From Actinopolyspora lacussalsi (lineage in GTDB: Bacteria > Actinomycetota > Actinomycetes > Mycobacteriales > Pseudonocardiaceae), in contig JAURUC010000001.1 in the NCBI GenBank assembly GCA_030803735.1, positions 1 through 64,000 of the forward strand: DNA of 64,000 nt. Reading direction: 5' to 3'. Shown in pieces: positions 22,918 through 31,658 of this stretch; the stretch's first letter is position 1, and every line of letters begins with the position of its first letter. The notes below the pieces were generated by a model. The model was not told the origin of the DNA. It worked only from the letters and a program-made list of their open reading frames with translations, and searched no databases. Position numbers and translations under genes: made by a program.

Positions 22918-25900
22918 TTACCGCTGACGGTATGAAGATCGTTCGGTTTCGGTGACGTAGGCGCGTGCCCAGGCCGGAAGATTTCCGTTCGGTGCGATGT
23001 CAGCGACACCTCGACGGTCGGCGAGCAGCCGGTCCGCGATCTCGCGCACCTCCAGCCGGTCCAGCCACTTCGCGGGCAGCGCGCTGCTCCCCCGGGAAGC
23101 CCCCACCACGGCACCGCAGACCGCCGCCGTGGCGGCGCTGTTACCCGCGTGACTCGCCGCGAGCACCACGGCCCGGCGCCAGGAGTCCGGGTACGACAGG
23201 GCCGCCAGCACACCGATTCCCAGCGCACTCGGGCCGTGCCATCCCGTTCCCAGCGAACGCAGCGCCGAGTCGCTCGGTGTTCCCCGCCGTGCCACTCGAA
23301 CCGCCGAGCGAAGCGCGTCCGCCGTGTTCTCGCAGCCGTCGTACTTGTCCAGTTCGGTCAGCACGGCGGCCACGGCCTCGGCCAGCGTCGTCCCCCGCAG
23401 CAGCTCGTGGTTCAGCGCGGCGAGCGCGCCCGCGGGCAGATAGCCGTCCGGAGCGCCGTGGGTGAGCACGGCCGTTCGCGCGCCGAGCGTGAAGGCCGCG
23501 CCGGTGTCGTCGGCCAGCAGCCCCAGCGGAGCCGCGCGCACGGTGGCCAGGTATCCGGCCGAGTCGTTGGGCGGTTCCGCCGGGCCGGGAAGCCCGTCCT
23601 CGTCACGCGGTTCGACCAACGCGGCCGTCCCGGCGTGATCGGGGAAGCGCTGGGCGTTGAGCTCGGAACAGTGCGAGAGCCAGTCGGTCGTGACGGGCGG
23701 ATCGATGGCCACGCCCTGCGTACGGACCCAGTGCCGCAGCGCCTCCCGCACGTCGGTCACGTAGCCGGTTCCGCTCCCGCGTCCGAGCAGGTCGGCGCGG
23801 ATCGTTCCCGCCAGCACGAAGGCGAGTTGCTGCGTCGCCGCCGTGACACGCCCGCTGCCCCCGAACGCCTCGGCCAACCCGATCGACTCCGGACGTCGCA
23901 GCCGGTCCGCCCGCCCGAGCATCCAGGGCGCTCCGAACGCGTCACCGCAGGCCGCCCCCAGCACACACCCCGCCAGCCGCTCCTCGAAGTCCAGGCTCAG
24001 CGGGGTTTCCCGCACCAGTACCCCGGAGTCGGCGGATTCATCGGGCTGCTCACCGAACAGCAGCGCGGCCCGTTCGTCGCCGAAGGCCCGTGCGGTGAGC
24101 TCGCGGAGCTCCCCGGCGAGCTCGTCGGGAACCTCCTCGGGGCTCTCCCTGAGCTTGCGCCAAGCGGCCAGCAGCCGCGTCTCCTCCGCGGAGAGTTCCG
24201 TTCCCGGTGATTCCCCCGGTGAGCTCGTTCTCTCGGCACCGTCGGCTTCCGGCGCTGGTGCGGCTCCCGTCGGCGCCGGGGTTCCGGGGGGCGGGTCGTA
24301 CGTTCCCTCGGAGTTGGTCTTCTCCGACGGCAGGCGACCGCGCTCCTCCCCGTCTTTCGCGCTCTCGCCGGTGCGGCTTTCTTCGTCGTCGGGGAATTCA
24401 TCATCCACCGTGGCCTGCTCCGCCGCGTTCAGGTACTCCGCCGTTCGCGCGCTCGTCGACGCGGCGTCGGCCTCCAGCGTGGCGTCCCGCTCCGGTTCGG
24501 GGACGGAATCCGTGGCCGGGAGGTCGCTGCCCGCGAAATCCGCCGCGGTGGCGACCCCCTCCGCCTCTTCCTCGGCCGTGTCCGCCACGGCCGCCGTGTC
24601 CACGGATGTGCTCTCGGAGCCGACCGCGTCCCGCTGCCCGTCCGTGCTTTCCACGTCCGCGGTGGACTGGTCGTCCTCCTCGTGCTGTTCCCCGTCGTCC
24701 GGTTTCCCACCGTCCGGCTCGGTCCCGTGCCCGTTCGGCACCGCCGTGACCGTCTCCTCGGCGGGTTCTTCCGGCGCTCCCGCTTCGTCCGACTGTCCGG
24801 CCTCGTCCGCCGCACCTGTTCCCGGCTCCGTGGCCAGCGCCCGTTCCCGCAGCGGCCACCTCGGCGCCACCACACCGGCCCTTTCACCGTCGGGTACCGG
24901 ATACCGTTCCGCCCAGTCCCGCTCGGGCGGCGTCTCCGCGCCGAACTCGAGATCCGCGTCCCGCGCGAGCCGCTCGATCGACTCGCGCAGTTCCAGCGAT
25001 TCCAGCCATTCCGCGGGAATCCGTTCGAGCTGCAACGCGCTGCCCATGATATTGCCGCAGATCGCCCCGGTGGAGTCGCTGTCGCCGGAGTGGTTGACCG
25101 CCAACAGCACCGCGTCGGTGAACGAGTCGGGGTGGCTCAGCGCGGCGTAGACCGCTATGGCGAGTGCTTCTTCGCCCACCCAGCCACCGCCGAGCTGCTG
25201 TTCGATCACCTCGGGGCCCGGCTCGCCCAGCGAGACCAGCTCCTCCGCCCGCAACAGGCACTCGGTCGTCTCCTCGTGCCCGTCCCAGGTCGCCAGTCGC
25301 GCCAACGCGGTGTCGAGGGCCCGCCGCGGCGTGTCCCCCTCCAACAACCGACGCACCAACACGGCCAGCGTCCCGGCGGGCAGATACCCGCTGGGATGGC
25401 CGTGGGTCAGCATCCCCGTCTCGGCGCCCAGCCGGAACACCTCGTCCACATCGGCCGACCACAGTGCCGCCGGAGCGGCACGCATGACCGCGCCGCATCC
25501 CTTGGACTCGTTCAGTGGGTTGTGCGACGAACCGGGCCCCTCGCCCGCGGCGAATCCCCGCAGCGCCTCGAGACAGGTCGTTCCCGGCGCTCGCCGATCG
25601 AACAGCTCGGACCGGGCGAGCAGCCAACCGTCCGGTTCGGTGCAGCCGGGTCCGGTGACCTCGTCACTCTCGAAGCCCTGGGTGTGCAGCCAGCGTTGGT
25701 AGGAGTGCTGCACCAGCTCGACCGGATCGGTCGCCAACCCACGGCGCATGCTGTGACCGGCGCGGATGAGTCCGTCCAGCGTGAACAGGGTCAACTGGGT
25801 GTCGTCACTGATCGGAGCGGTGTCCGCTCCGCTCGGTTCGAGGCCGGTGACCCCCTCGGGACCGAACCGGTCACGGATCGCGCGCAGCGAGTCGAACTCC

Positions 25901-28083
25901 ACCGGGTAGCCCAGCGCGTCACCGACCGCCCCACCCAGCAGACAGCCGAGCACCGGTTTCCGGGACGTGTCCGCCGCACCGGGACGTCCTTCGGCCTCGC
26001 TCGCCTCCTCCGTCGAGGAACCCGCGTTCTCGTCGGCGCTTTCGGCCGGTTCCTCGGTAGGGGAGTCCTCGGCGGTCGGCTGTTCCGCCGTGGACGGTTC
26101 GGAGTGGTCGGGAACCGTCACGGGAAAGTCGGTGCTGAACCCGAGTTCGGAACCGTCCCGCCTGCCCGGATAGCGGTGCCGCCACGTCGGATCGTCCGGC
26201 GGTTCGGCGCCGAACTCCAGCAGCGCGTCCCGCCCCAGGATCTCGATCGTCTCCCGTCCCCGCAGGTCGCGCAGCCAGGTGCCCGGCAGGGCGCTCTTGC
26301 CGTACCGGGCGCCCGCCAGGGCACCGCAGATCGCTCCAGTGGAGTCACTGTCCCCGGAGTGGTTGACAGCCAGCAGTACGGCATCGGCGAGGCTTTCGGT
26401 ACTCAGCAGGGCGCAGACGGCGATCGACAGTGCCTCGGGGCCGGTCCAGCCACCGCCCAGTACGTCCTTGAGTCGTTCCGGGGTGGGACGCCCGTGCTCG
26501 GCCAGGTTCACCGCCGCGGCCAGCGCCCGCTCCGTGGCCGAGCCAGCGGCGTGTTCGCCGAGTACGCTCCGTGCCCGCGCGAGTGCCTCCGGAACCGGGG
26601 TTTCCCACAGCAGTTCCCGCAGCAGGACCGCGAACGTGCCGGCTGGTAGATAACCGGCCGGCTCGCCGTGGGTCAGCGCGGCGGCGCAGGCGGCCGTTCG
26701 GAAGACCTCCGCCGCGTCGTCCGACCACAGCGCGGCACCGACTCCGCGGAGCACCGCGCCATGAGTGTCCGAATAGTACAGCGGTTCCTCGACCGTGCCC
26801 GCCCTGCCCGAGGCCGCGAACTCGCGCAGCGCGCTGATCGAGCCGCTGGCGGGCGAGCGCACCGCGAACAGCTCCGGCCGCTCCACGAGCCAGCCGTCCG
26901 GTTCGGGATGGGTCTCCGAGAACGGCCCGGCCACGCGTGACCAGGAGTATCCCTGGCTGTGCAGCCAGCGCTGCAATGCCAGCTGCACGGCCGGAAGCGG
27001 TGTCTCCGCGACCCCGTGGCGCACTGCGATGTGACCTCGGACGAATCCCTCGAGCGCGAACAGCATCAACTGGCCGTCGTCGGTGAACGAGCCGCCTTGC
27101 TGGTTGTCCCGGTCGTAGTCGGTTACCCCGGCGCTGCCGTACCGGTTGCGGATCTGCTCCAGCGGGTAGAACTCCACCGGTGCGCCGAGCGCGTCACCGG
27201 CAGCGGCGGCGAGCAGGCTGCCGAGCAGGCGTTGGCCGGTTTCGTCGTTCCCGGTTTCGCCGTTACTCGTATCGGCAGGTGCGGGCGTGGTTCCGGGTGG
27301 CGCGGTGCTCCCCGCCGCGATGTTCGGTGCGCCGGTCGATCGTGCTTCGGGAGTCGTTGCCGCGGCGGGGGCTCGCCGCGACGCGGGCGGTTGTACCGGG
27401 GCCGACTGTGTCGTTCCTCCGGGACGATCCGGTCGGTGGCGGGTTCCGAGCCCCGTGACCACCGTGGTCGCCTCCGAACCGTTGCGTGATGTCCCCTCGC
27501 TGCTCCGCAGCGGGATGCCCGCGGCCTGGATCAGGTCCTCGCAGGGAACACGCACCTTGCTCGGGCTGGCGGGGTTCACCTGCATATCGGTGCCGAGCGG
27601 ACGCAGCTCCGCGAGCGACCTGCCGGTCATGCGTTGCCAACTGGTCCAGTTCTGCGGCAGATGGCCTTCCGAGGTGAAAACCTGCAGCTGATTGCGTCCC
27701 GAAGGGTGTTCGAAGGTGAACAGTCCTTCGCCCTGCGGCTGGGCGAACAGGATGAGTTCGGCCTCCAGCAGGGAACCGAGCAGCGTCTGGGAGGGGGCGT
27801 AGCCGGTGGTGGTCAGTTGCAGCGCCCGCTCCACGTCGTTGGTGGGGGCGGGAAGGCGCAACGCCACGGGAGACGGGCGGTAGTTCGGGTTCGGGGAGAA
27901 GTCCGCGGTGATCTCCCCGTGCTCGTCGACTCGGAATCCACCGATGAACCCCCAGGGCGGGACTTCCGCGTTGGGATCGGTGAAGATCGGATCCACCACG
28001 TAGAGCCAGCTGTTCGGTTGTTGCGCGGCCTGCTCCCGCATCGCGGGCGTAATCACCGGTCGGCTCGGTTGCTGACTGTTCAT
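22918..28083 (-). CDS. Giant three-domain ADP-ribosylglycohydrolase protein with SseB/T7SS-associated N-terminus
   Basis: About 1,720 residues (1,745 if the GTG at 28155 is used; residue numbers here use that start). Residues about 48-210 resemble type VII secretion-associated and SseB-like domains (NSWLYVVDP, QVFTSEGHLPQNW, VNPASPSKVRVP). Three ARH domains follow at about 308-665, 735-1085 and 1390-1735. The first two keep metal-site motifs (GDALGAPVEF, TDDGQ, GDSDSTGAICG; GDALGYPVEF, SDDTQ, GDSDSTGAICG). The third has TAATQ and GNSAATAAVCG and is probably inactive. A 300-residue acidic linker separates domains 2 and 3. ARH enzymes remove ADP-ribose from proteins or split its derivatives; the substrate here is unknown. 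ATG at 28083 is my choice, with ATG 28101 and GTG 28155 as alternatives. Confidence 0.85.
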   Translation of the reverse strand: MNSQQPSRPVITPAMREQAAQQPNSWLYVVDPIFTDPNAEVPPWGFIGGFRVDEHGEITADFSPNPNYRPSPVALRLPAPTNDVERALQLTTTGYAPSQTLLGSLLEAELILFAQPQGEGLFTFEHPSGRNQLQVFTSEGHLPQNWTSWQRMTGRSLAELRPLGTDMQVNPASPSKVRVPCEDLIQAAGIPLRSSEGTSRNGSEATTVVTGLGTRHRPDRPGGTTQSAPVQPPASRRAPAAATTPEARSTGAPNIAAGSTAPPGTTPAPADTSNGETGNDETGQRLLGSLLAAAAGDALGAPVEFYPLEQIRNRYGSAGVTDYDRDNQQGGSFTDDGQLMLFALEGFVRGHIAVRHGVAETPLPAVQLALQRWLHSQGYSWSRVAGPFSETHPEPDGWLVERPELFAVRSPASGSISALREFAASGRAGTVEEPLYYSDTHGAVLRGVGAALWSDDAAEVFRTAACAAALTHGEPAGYLPAGTFAVLLRELLWETPVPEALARARSVLGEHAAGSATERALAAAVNLAEHGRPTPERLKDVLGGGWTGPEALSIAVCALLSTESLADAVLLAVNHSGDSDSTGAICGALAGARYGKSALPGTWLRDLRGRETIEILGRDALLEFGAEPPDDPTWRHRYPGRRDGSELGFSTDFPVTVPDHSEPSTAEQPTAEDSPTEEPAESADENAGSSTEEASEAEGRPGAADTSRKPVLGCLLGGAVGDALGYPVEFDSLRAIRDRFGPEGVTGLEPSGADTAPISDDTQLTLFTLDGLIRAGHSMRRGLATDPVELVQHSYQRWLHTQGFESDEVTGPGCTEPDGWLLARSELFDRRAPGTTCLEALRGFAAGEGPGSSHNPLNESKGCGAVMRAAPAALWSADVDEVFRLGAETGMLTHGHPSGYLPAGTLAVLVRRLLEGDTPRRALDTALARLATWDGHEETTECLLRAEELVSLGEPGPEVIEQQLGGGWVGEEALAIAVYAALSHPDSFTDAVLLAVNHSGDSDSTGAICGNIMGSALQLERIPAEWLESLELRESIERLARDADLEFGAETPPERDWAERYPVPDGERAGVVAPRWPLRERALATEPGTGAADEAGQSDEAGAPEEPAEETVTAVPNGHGTEPDGGKPDDGEQHEEDDQSTADVESTDGQRDAVGSESTSVDTAAVADTAEEEAEGVATAADFAGSDLPATDSVPEPERDATLEADAASTSARTAEYLNAAEQATVDDEFPDDEESRTGESAKDGEERGRLPSEKTNSEGTYDPPPGTPAPTGAAPAPEADGAERTSSPGESPGTELSAEETRLLAAWRKLRESPEEVPDELAGELRELTARAFGDERAALLFGEQPDESADSGVLVRETPLSLDFEERLAGCVLGAACGDAFGAPWMLGRADRLRRPESIGLAEAFGGSGRVTAATQQLAFVLAGTIRADLLGRGSGTGYVTDVREALRHWVRTQGVAIDPPVTTDWLSHCSELNAQRFPDHAGTAALVEPRDEDGLPGPAEPPNDSAGYLATVRAAPLGLLADDTGAAFTLGARTAVLTHGAPDGYLPAGALAALNHELLRGTTLAEAVAAVLTELDKYDGCENTADALRSAVRVARRGTPSDSALRSLGTGWHGPSALGIGVLAALSYPDSWRRAVVLAASHAGNSAATAAVCGAVVGASRGSSALPAKWLDRLEVREIADRLLADRRGVADIAPNGNLPAWARAYVTETERSSYRQR

Positions 28084-28155
28084 CTCCCCGCTGCTTCCCA
28101 TTTCCGGTTCGTCGATGCGCAGGGTTCGACCTGCGATTTTCCGGTTGGCGACCAC

Positions 28156-28783
28156 CTGGCGGAACGCGCACTCGGCTGGCTACGACGATCGGACGCGACG
28201 CGTTGAGCGATCGGTTCCGGTGTGTGTCCGCACAATCGTTACTGTCTCATGATCTCACGGAGTGAATTTCGGTATCTCCCGTTCACCAGGAGTGATTGTT
28301 CGGATTCGCAATGCGGTTAACCGCTTCCGTGGTGGGCGGATGCCGGTTCGCGGGGAGCGGACGTTCGTGGAGTTGTCGTTCCCCGCTCGTCGGATGTCCC
28401 TTCCGGCTCCTGCTCCCGAAATCATGCTCCTGGTTCCGCTGTCTATGGGGCGGGTGGGGCCGAATTGCTCCGAAAGGCCCAGTCAGGGCTCCTTTCGTTA
28501 CTCCGATCGGGTGCGAAACCTCTTCGGAAGTGGCAGTCTGGGCGGTCTCGCCACGTGGTGGGAACCACAGGGCATCGGCCGAGTCGCGGTACCCCTCGGC
28601 TCTCGGTCGGGGTGGACCGTCGGTCGCTCCCGCCCCTGTTCCGAGGTGTCGGCACTGTACCCGGGGTGCTTACAACTCGATACGAATCGATGACCGTTTC
28701 GGGGCAACCCGAAGTCCACCGCGACGTCTCCCGGGGCGAAAGGATCATCGAAGCTATCCCGAACGAAAGGTGGCTCGACAAGG
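28156..28783. other. Divergent intergenic region between the ARH operon and the secreted protein
   Basis: About 630 bp with lower GC than the surrounding genes and no supported coding sequence. It must hold promoters for both flanking genes. The palindrome at 28313-28324 is the clearest element; an imperfect hairpin with CGAAAGG/CCTTTCG arms lies near 28471-28497. Confidence 0.5.
28313..28324. promoter_or_regulatory. 12-bp palindrome upstream of the ARH operon
   Basis: GCGGTTAACCGC is a perfect palindrome about 160-230 bp upstream of the possible ARH starts, in the lower-GC intergenic DNA. It may be an operator for either divergent gene. Confidence 0.35.
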
Positions 28784-29710
28784 ATGCGCAAGACTTTCGC
28801 GATCGCCGCCGCCGTGTTGACAGTACTGGGTGGCGCGGGCACCGCTGCCGCCGCGGAGAAATCCGACGGGCAGTCCCCCCGGAACGGCCAGAGCGGGGCA
28901 GGGCTGTTCACCAGTGCCACCGGAACGCTCGTACGCGGCGATCAGGGATACGCCCTTACAGCGGAAAGCGACGGCACGCGCTACCGGCTCACCGGTGCGC
29001 CGGATATGCTGCTGCCCTATGCGGGTGAACGGGTCAAGGTGACCGGGAGCGATTCCGGCAAGACCTCGGAAACCGACCGGCTCGCGGTCAGAACGGTGGA
29101 GCCGGTCGCACGCGGCGAATCGTTGCCCGAGCGCGGTACCACGCGACTGAACTTCCAGGTGCGTACCGACGGCTCCGTGAGCGGCAGCACGACGTTCTAC
29201 GGCCTGTTCGGAACTCCCGGTGCGAACCCGCGTGACGAGGTCGCCGACATCGACGAGCTGGGTGCGGTCGCGCTGCGCGACAACGACGGTGACGGCGTCT
29301 ACTCCGCACCGGTGGGACTGCGAACCGGTCAGCGCGTCGTCGCGCGTATCGCCGTCGGCAACAGCGTGGTGGGTCCCCGCGAGGCGATCCACCCGCAGAG
29401 CGTCGTCCAGCGGGACAACACCGTCGTTGTCAGCGGTGACACCACCGTCTCCACCGAGTACGCGGCCACGCGTTCCTGCGGTGACGTACCGTTCACTCCC
29501 AACTCGGACAACGGTGCATTCGGTATCGAGGCGAGCGGAGCCGACTGCGACACCGCCCGTGACGTGGCGGCGGACGCCGAAGGGCGGATCGGGCAGGACT
29601 ACCGCAGCAACGGTTTCGAGTGCTCCGCGGCCGAGGCGGACGGCGAGCTGGGTGGCTACGACTACACCTGCCGCGACGCCGGACGCGAGGTGACCTTCGC
29701 GGCCTCCTGA
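28784..29710 (+). CDS. Secreted protein of unknown function with a calcium-loop-like motif
   Basis: A 308-residue exported protein. Residues 1-24 form a Sec signal peptide (MRKTFAIAAAVLTVLGGAG then TAAAA), probably cut before EKS. The mature part is rich in acidic residues and beta-strand patterns. An EF-hand/dockerin-like loop DNDGDGVYS is near residue 166. The last 100 residues hold four cysteines in pairs (SCGDVPF, ADCDTA, FECSAA, YTCRDA), as in other actinobacterial secreted domains. ACAAGG lies directly before the ATG. It is transcribed alone, with a strong terminator downstream. No enzyme family was recognised. Confidence 0.75.
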   Translation: MRKTFAIAAAVLTVLGGAGTAAAAEKSDGQSPRNGQSGAGLFTSATGTLVRGDQGYALTAESDGTRYRLTGAPDMLLPYAGERVKVTGSDSGKTSETDRLAVRTVEPVARGESLPERGTTRLNFQVRTDGSVSGSTTFYGLFGTPGANPRDEVADIDELGAVALRDNDGDGVYSAPVGLRTGQRVVARIAVGNSVVGPREAIHPQSVVQRDNTVVVSGDTTVSTEYAATRSCGDVPFTPNSDNGAFGIEASGADCDTARDVAADAEGRIGQDYRSNGFECSAAEADGELGGYDYTCRDAGREVTFAAS

Positions 29711-29811
29711 CGGAGATTTCCCGCGCGCTCCGGGAGGGTAGGACGAGTCGGGATCTCCCCGTCGGTTCCGCACGCTCCGGAGAGCCGATCGGTGCCGCTG
29801 TGACGGATCCG

Positions 29812-29846
29812 AGGGCCGATACGGACCGCTTGTCCGTATCGGCCCT
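29812..29846 (+). terminator. 15-bp perfect hairpin terminator
   Basis: AGGGCCGATACGGAC (29812-29826) pairs perfectly with GTCCGTATCGGCCCT (29832-29846) across a 5-base loop, about 100 bp after the secreted-protein gene. There is no long T-run, which is common for terminators in high-GC genomes. Confidence 0.65.
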
Positions 29847-29984
29847 GTTACTGCTCCATGCGCCTCGCGGTGCGATTCGGCACGTCGATTATCCTACGTT
29901 GGGTGATCGATCGGGTACGGAAAGTGAAATCGCGACGTGCCGGGTCGGCGACAGTGACCGAACACCTACCGAAAGCGAGTTTCC

Positions 29985-30779
29985 GTGTCGGGGCAGTTCG
30001 AGCGGGCCGAGGGGAAACGTGTTGTCGAGGGAGGCGCGGCTTCGGAGCGGCGTCGATCGCGGCTGGCCGCTCTGCTGCGGACGGCTTCGGCCGGATCGTT
30101 GTTCGAGCCCGAGACGAGAGGTCTGCCGAGTGTGGTCGCTACCGGTGACGTGTGCTTCGACGTCGGTGCGGCCTACGGCATGTACAGCTTCTCACTGGCA
30201 GCGCTGGTCGGTGAGCACGGGACGGTGCACTCCTTCGAACCGCAGCGTAAGCCACATCGGATACTCGCGGGGCTGCAGCGGCTCGTCCACCTGCCCCAGC
30301 TGCGGGCCACTCGTGCCGCGCTCGGGAGTCGCACGGAACCACGCGGGCTCGTGGTGCCCCGCCGCTTCGGTTTCCCGGTGCACGGCCACGCCCATATCGA
30401 CGAGCGAGGATCCACCCCCGGGGAGCGCGATGAGGCGCGGCGGGCGCGAACCCATACCGTCGACGTGCTCTCGGTGGATCAGGTGCGGCGTTCACGCGGC
30501 CTCGACCGCGTGGACTTCCTCAAGATCGACGTGGAGGGATACGAACCGTTCGTGCTGGAAGGCGCGGAACGGACGCTCGCGGACTGCGAGCCGACTCTGC
30601 TGCTGGAAATCGAACAACGCCACCTGGCCAGATACGGGTTCGAACCGGACAAGGTCACCCGTTGGCTCCGCGGGATGGGATACGGCATGTACGTCTGGCA
30701 CGCCGAACGGTGGGTGCCTGTCGACAGGGTGACCACTCGCAAGCGGAACTATCTCTTCACCACGAGACGGGGAGTCTGA
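29985..30779 (+). CDS. FkbM-family methyltransferase
   Basis: A 264-residue SAM-dependent methyltransferase of the FkbM type, which usually O-methylates sugars or small metabolites. The SAM-binding motif DVCFDVGAAYGMYSFSLA is at about residues 55-72, with the acidic motif in HSFEPQ near 85 and the family-typical FLKIDVEGYEPFVLEGAE at about 179-196. The C-terminal LLLEIEQRHL strand is also characteristic. It starts with GTG 15 bases after an AAAGCGAG sequence. It stands alone between a terminator and a convergent chelatase gene, so the substrate cannot be deduced. Confidence 0.85.
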   Translation: MSGQFERAEGKRVVEGGAASERRRSRLAALLRTASAGSLFEPETRGLPSVVATGDVCFDVGAAYGMYSFSLAALVGEHGTVHSFEPQRKPHRILAGLQRLVHLPQLRATRAALGSRTEPRGLVVPRRFGFPVHGHAHIDERGSTPGERDEARRARTHTVDVLSVDQVRRSRGLDRVDFLKIDVEGYEPFVLEGAERTLADCEPTLLLEIEQRHLARYGFEPDKVTRWLRGMGYGMYVWHAERWVPVDRVTTRKRNYLFTTRRGV

Positions 30780-30803
30780 CCAACCGCGACACCGCACCGC
30801 CGT

Positions 30804-30821
30804 CGATTTCTCGCGAAATCG
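30804..30821. terminator. Short hairpin between convergent genes
   Basis: CGATTTC-TCGC-GAAATCG is a 7-bp perfect stem with a 4-base loop, 24 bp after the FkbM gene and 33 bp before the end of the convergent chelatase gene. It may serve as a shared terminator. Confidence 0.45.
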
Positions 30822-30853
30822 CCGGGCCGTTGGGCTAGCACTGCCGTGCGTCC

Positions 30854-31612
30854 TCAAGTGGCGTGTGCCAGCGCCCCGGGCCTGGCGGCCAGTGCCGCCT
30901 CGTACCGTTCGATCACCAGCTCGGCCAGTTCCGGTGCCGCTCCCATCGTGTCCGCCAGCAGCGGGTGATCGGCGTGTTCGGCGGCCCGTTCGAGCACTCG
31001 GTCGGGCAGTCTGCCGGGAGCCAGGAACCACGAGCCGACGGCGAACCGCCGTGCTCCCCGCGCACGCAGCAGCTCCAGCGCGGTGGGTACGTCGGGCTCG
31101 GCAGCGGCGGCGAACGCCGCCACGGTACCGGCCCAACGACTGTGCCGCTGCCAGAATCCGGCCACATCGGAGACCAGCCCGTTCGCGGAGTCGTGCGCCG
31201 AGCCCGCACCGGCCAGTACGACACCGAGTTCCGGATCGGCCGGATCGGCACCGCTCTCGGTCAGCCGCCGCCACGCCGCCTGCCGCAACCTGGGGTCCGG
31301 TCCGAGCACTTCGGCCGTGCACAGCCGCAGCAGCGGATTGCGGCGTTCGGCCTCCCGCGCCGCGTTCGGGATGTCCACGCTCGCGTGGTAGGCGTGGCCG
31401 AGCAACAGCGGAACGATGACGGCCCGCCTGTTGCCGTCGGCGTGCACGGCGTCGAGCACGTCGCCGAGCCGTGGCGCTGACAGCTCCAGGAACGCGGTTC
31501 GTACGTCAAGTTCGGGGCGGACGGAGCGGACCACGTCCAGCAGCCCCTGGATCGTGGCTGCCGAACGTGGGTCCCGACTGCCGTGCGCCACCGCGACCAG
31601 CGGTGCGCTCAT
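30854..31612 (-). CDS. CbiX/SirB-like sirohydrochlorin chelatase
   Basis: A 252-residue two-repeat chelatase of the CbiX/SirB type, inserting Fe2+ (or Co2+) into sirohydrochlorin. The metal-binding histidine of the first repeat is in VAVAHGSRDPRS at residues 6-17, and a second histidine motif LLLGHAYHASVDIP is near 70. Context argues for siroheme: it follows the sulfate-assimilation genes, whose sulfite reductase needs siroheme, as in the nirA-cysH-chelatase group of mycobacteria. It starts 37 bp after cysN on the same strand. Confidence 0.88.
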   Translation of the reverse strand: MSAPLVAVAHGSRDPRSAATIQGLLDVVRSVRPELDVRTAFLELSAPRLGDVLDAVHADGNRRAVIVPLLLGHAYHASVDIPNAAREAERRNPLLRLCTAEVLGPDPRLRQAAWRRLTESGADPADPELGVVLAGAGSAHDSANGLVSDVAGFWQRHSRWAGTVAAFAAAAEPDVPTALELLRARGARRFAVGSWFLAPGRLPDRVLERAAEHADHPLLADTMGAAPELAELVIERYEAALAARPGALAHAT

Positions 31613-31623
31613 CCGGGAACTCC

Positions 31624-31658
31624 GGTCGTCATCGAGTCGCTGGGGTCGTCATCGAGTC
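31624..31658. repeat. 20-bp-period tandem duplication at the cysN/chelatase junction
   Basis: GGTCGTCATCGAGTC occurs at 31624-31638 and 31644-31658. The duplication copies the end of cysN, including its stop codon, into the gap before the chelatase gene and changes neither protein. Confidence 0.6.

Noticed and set aside
28262..28693. Plus-strand ORF in the gap before the secreted protein
   Set aside because: It has no start signal, irregular codon use and lower GC than coding regions here.
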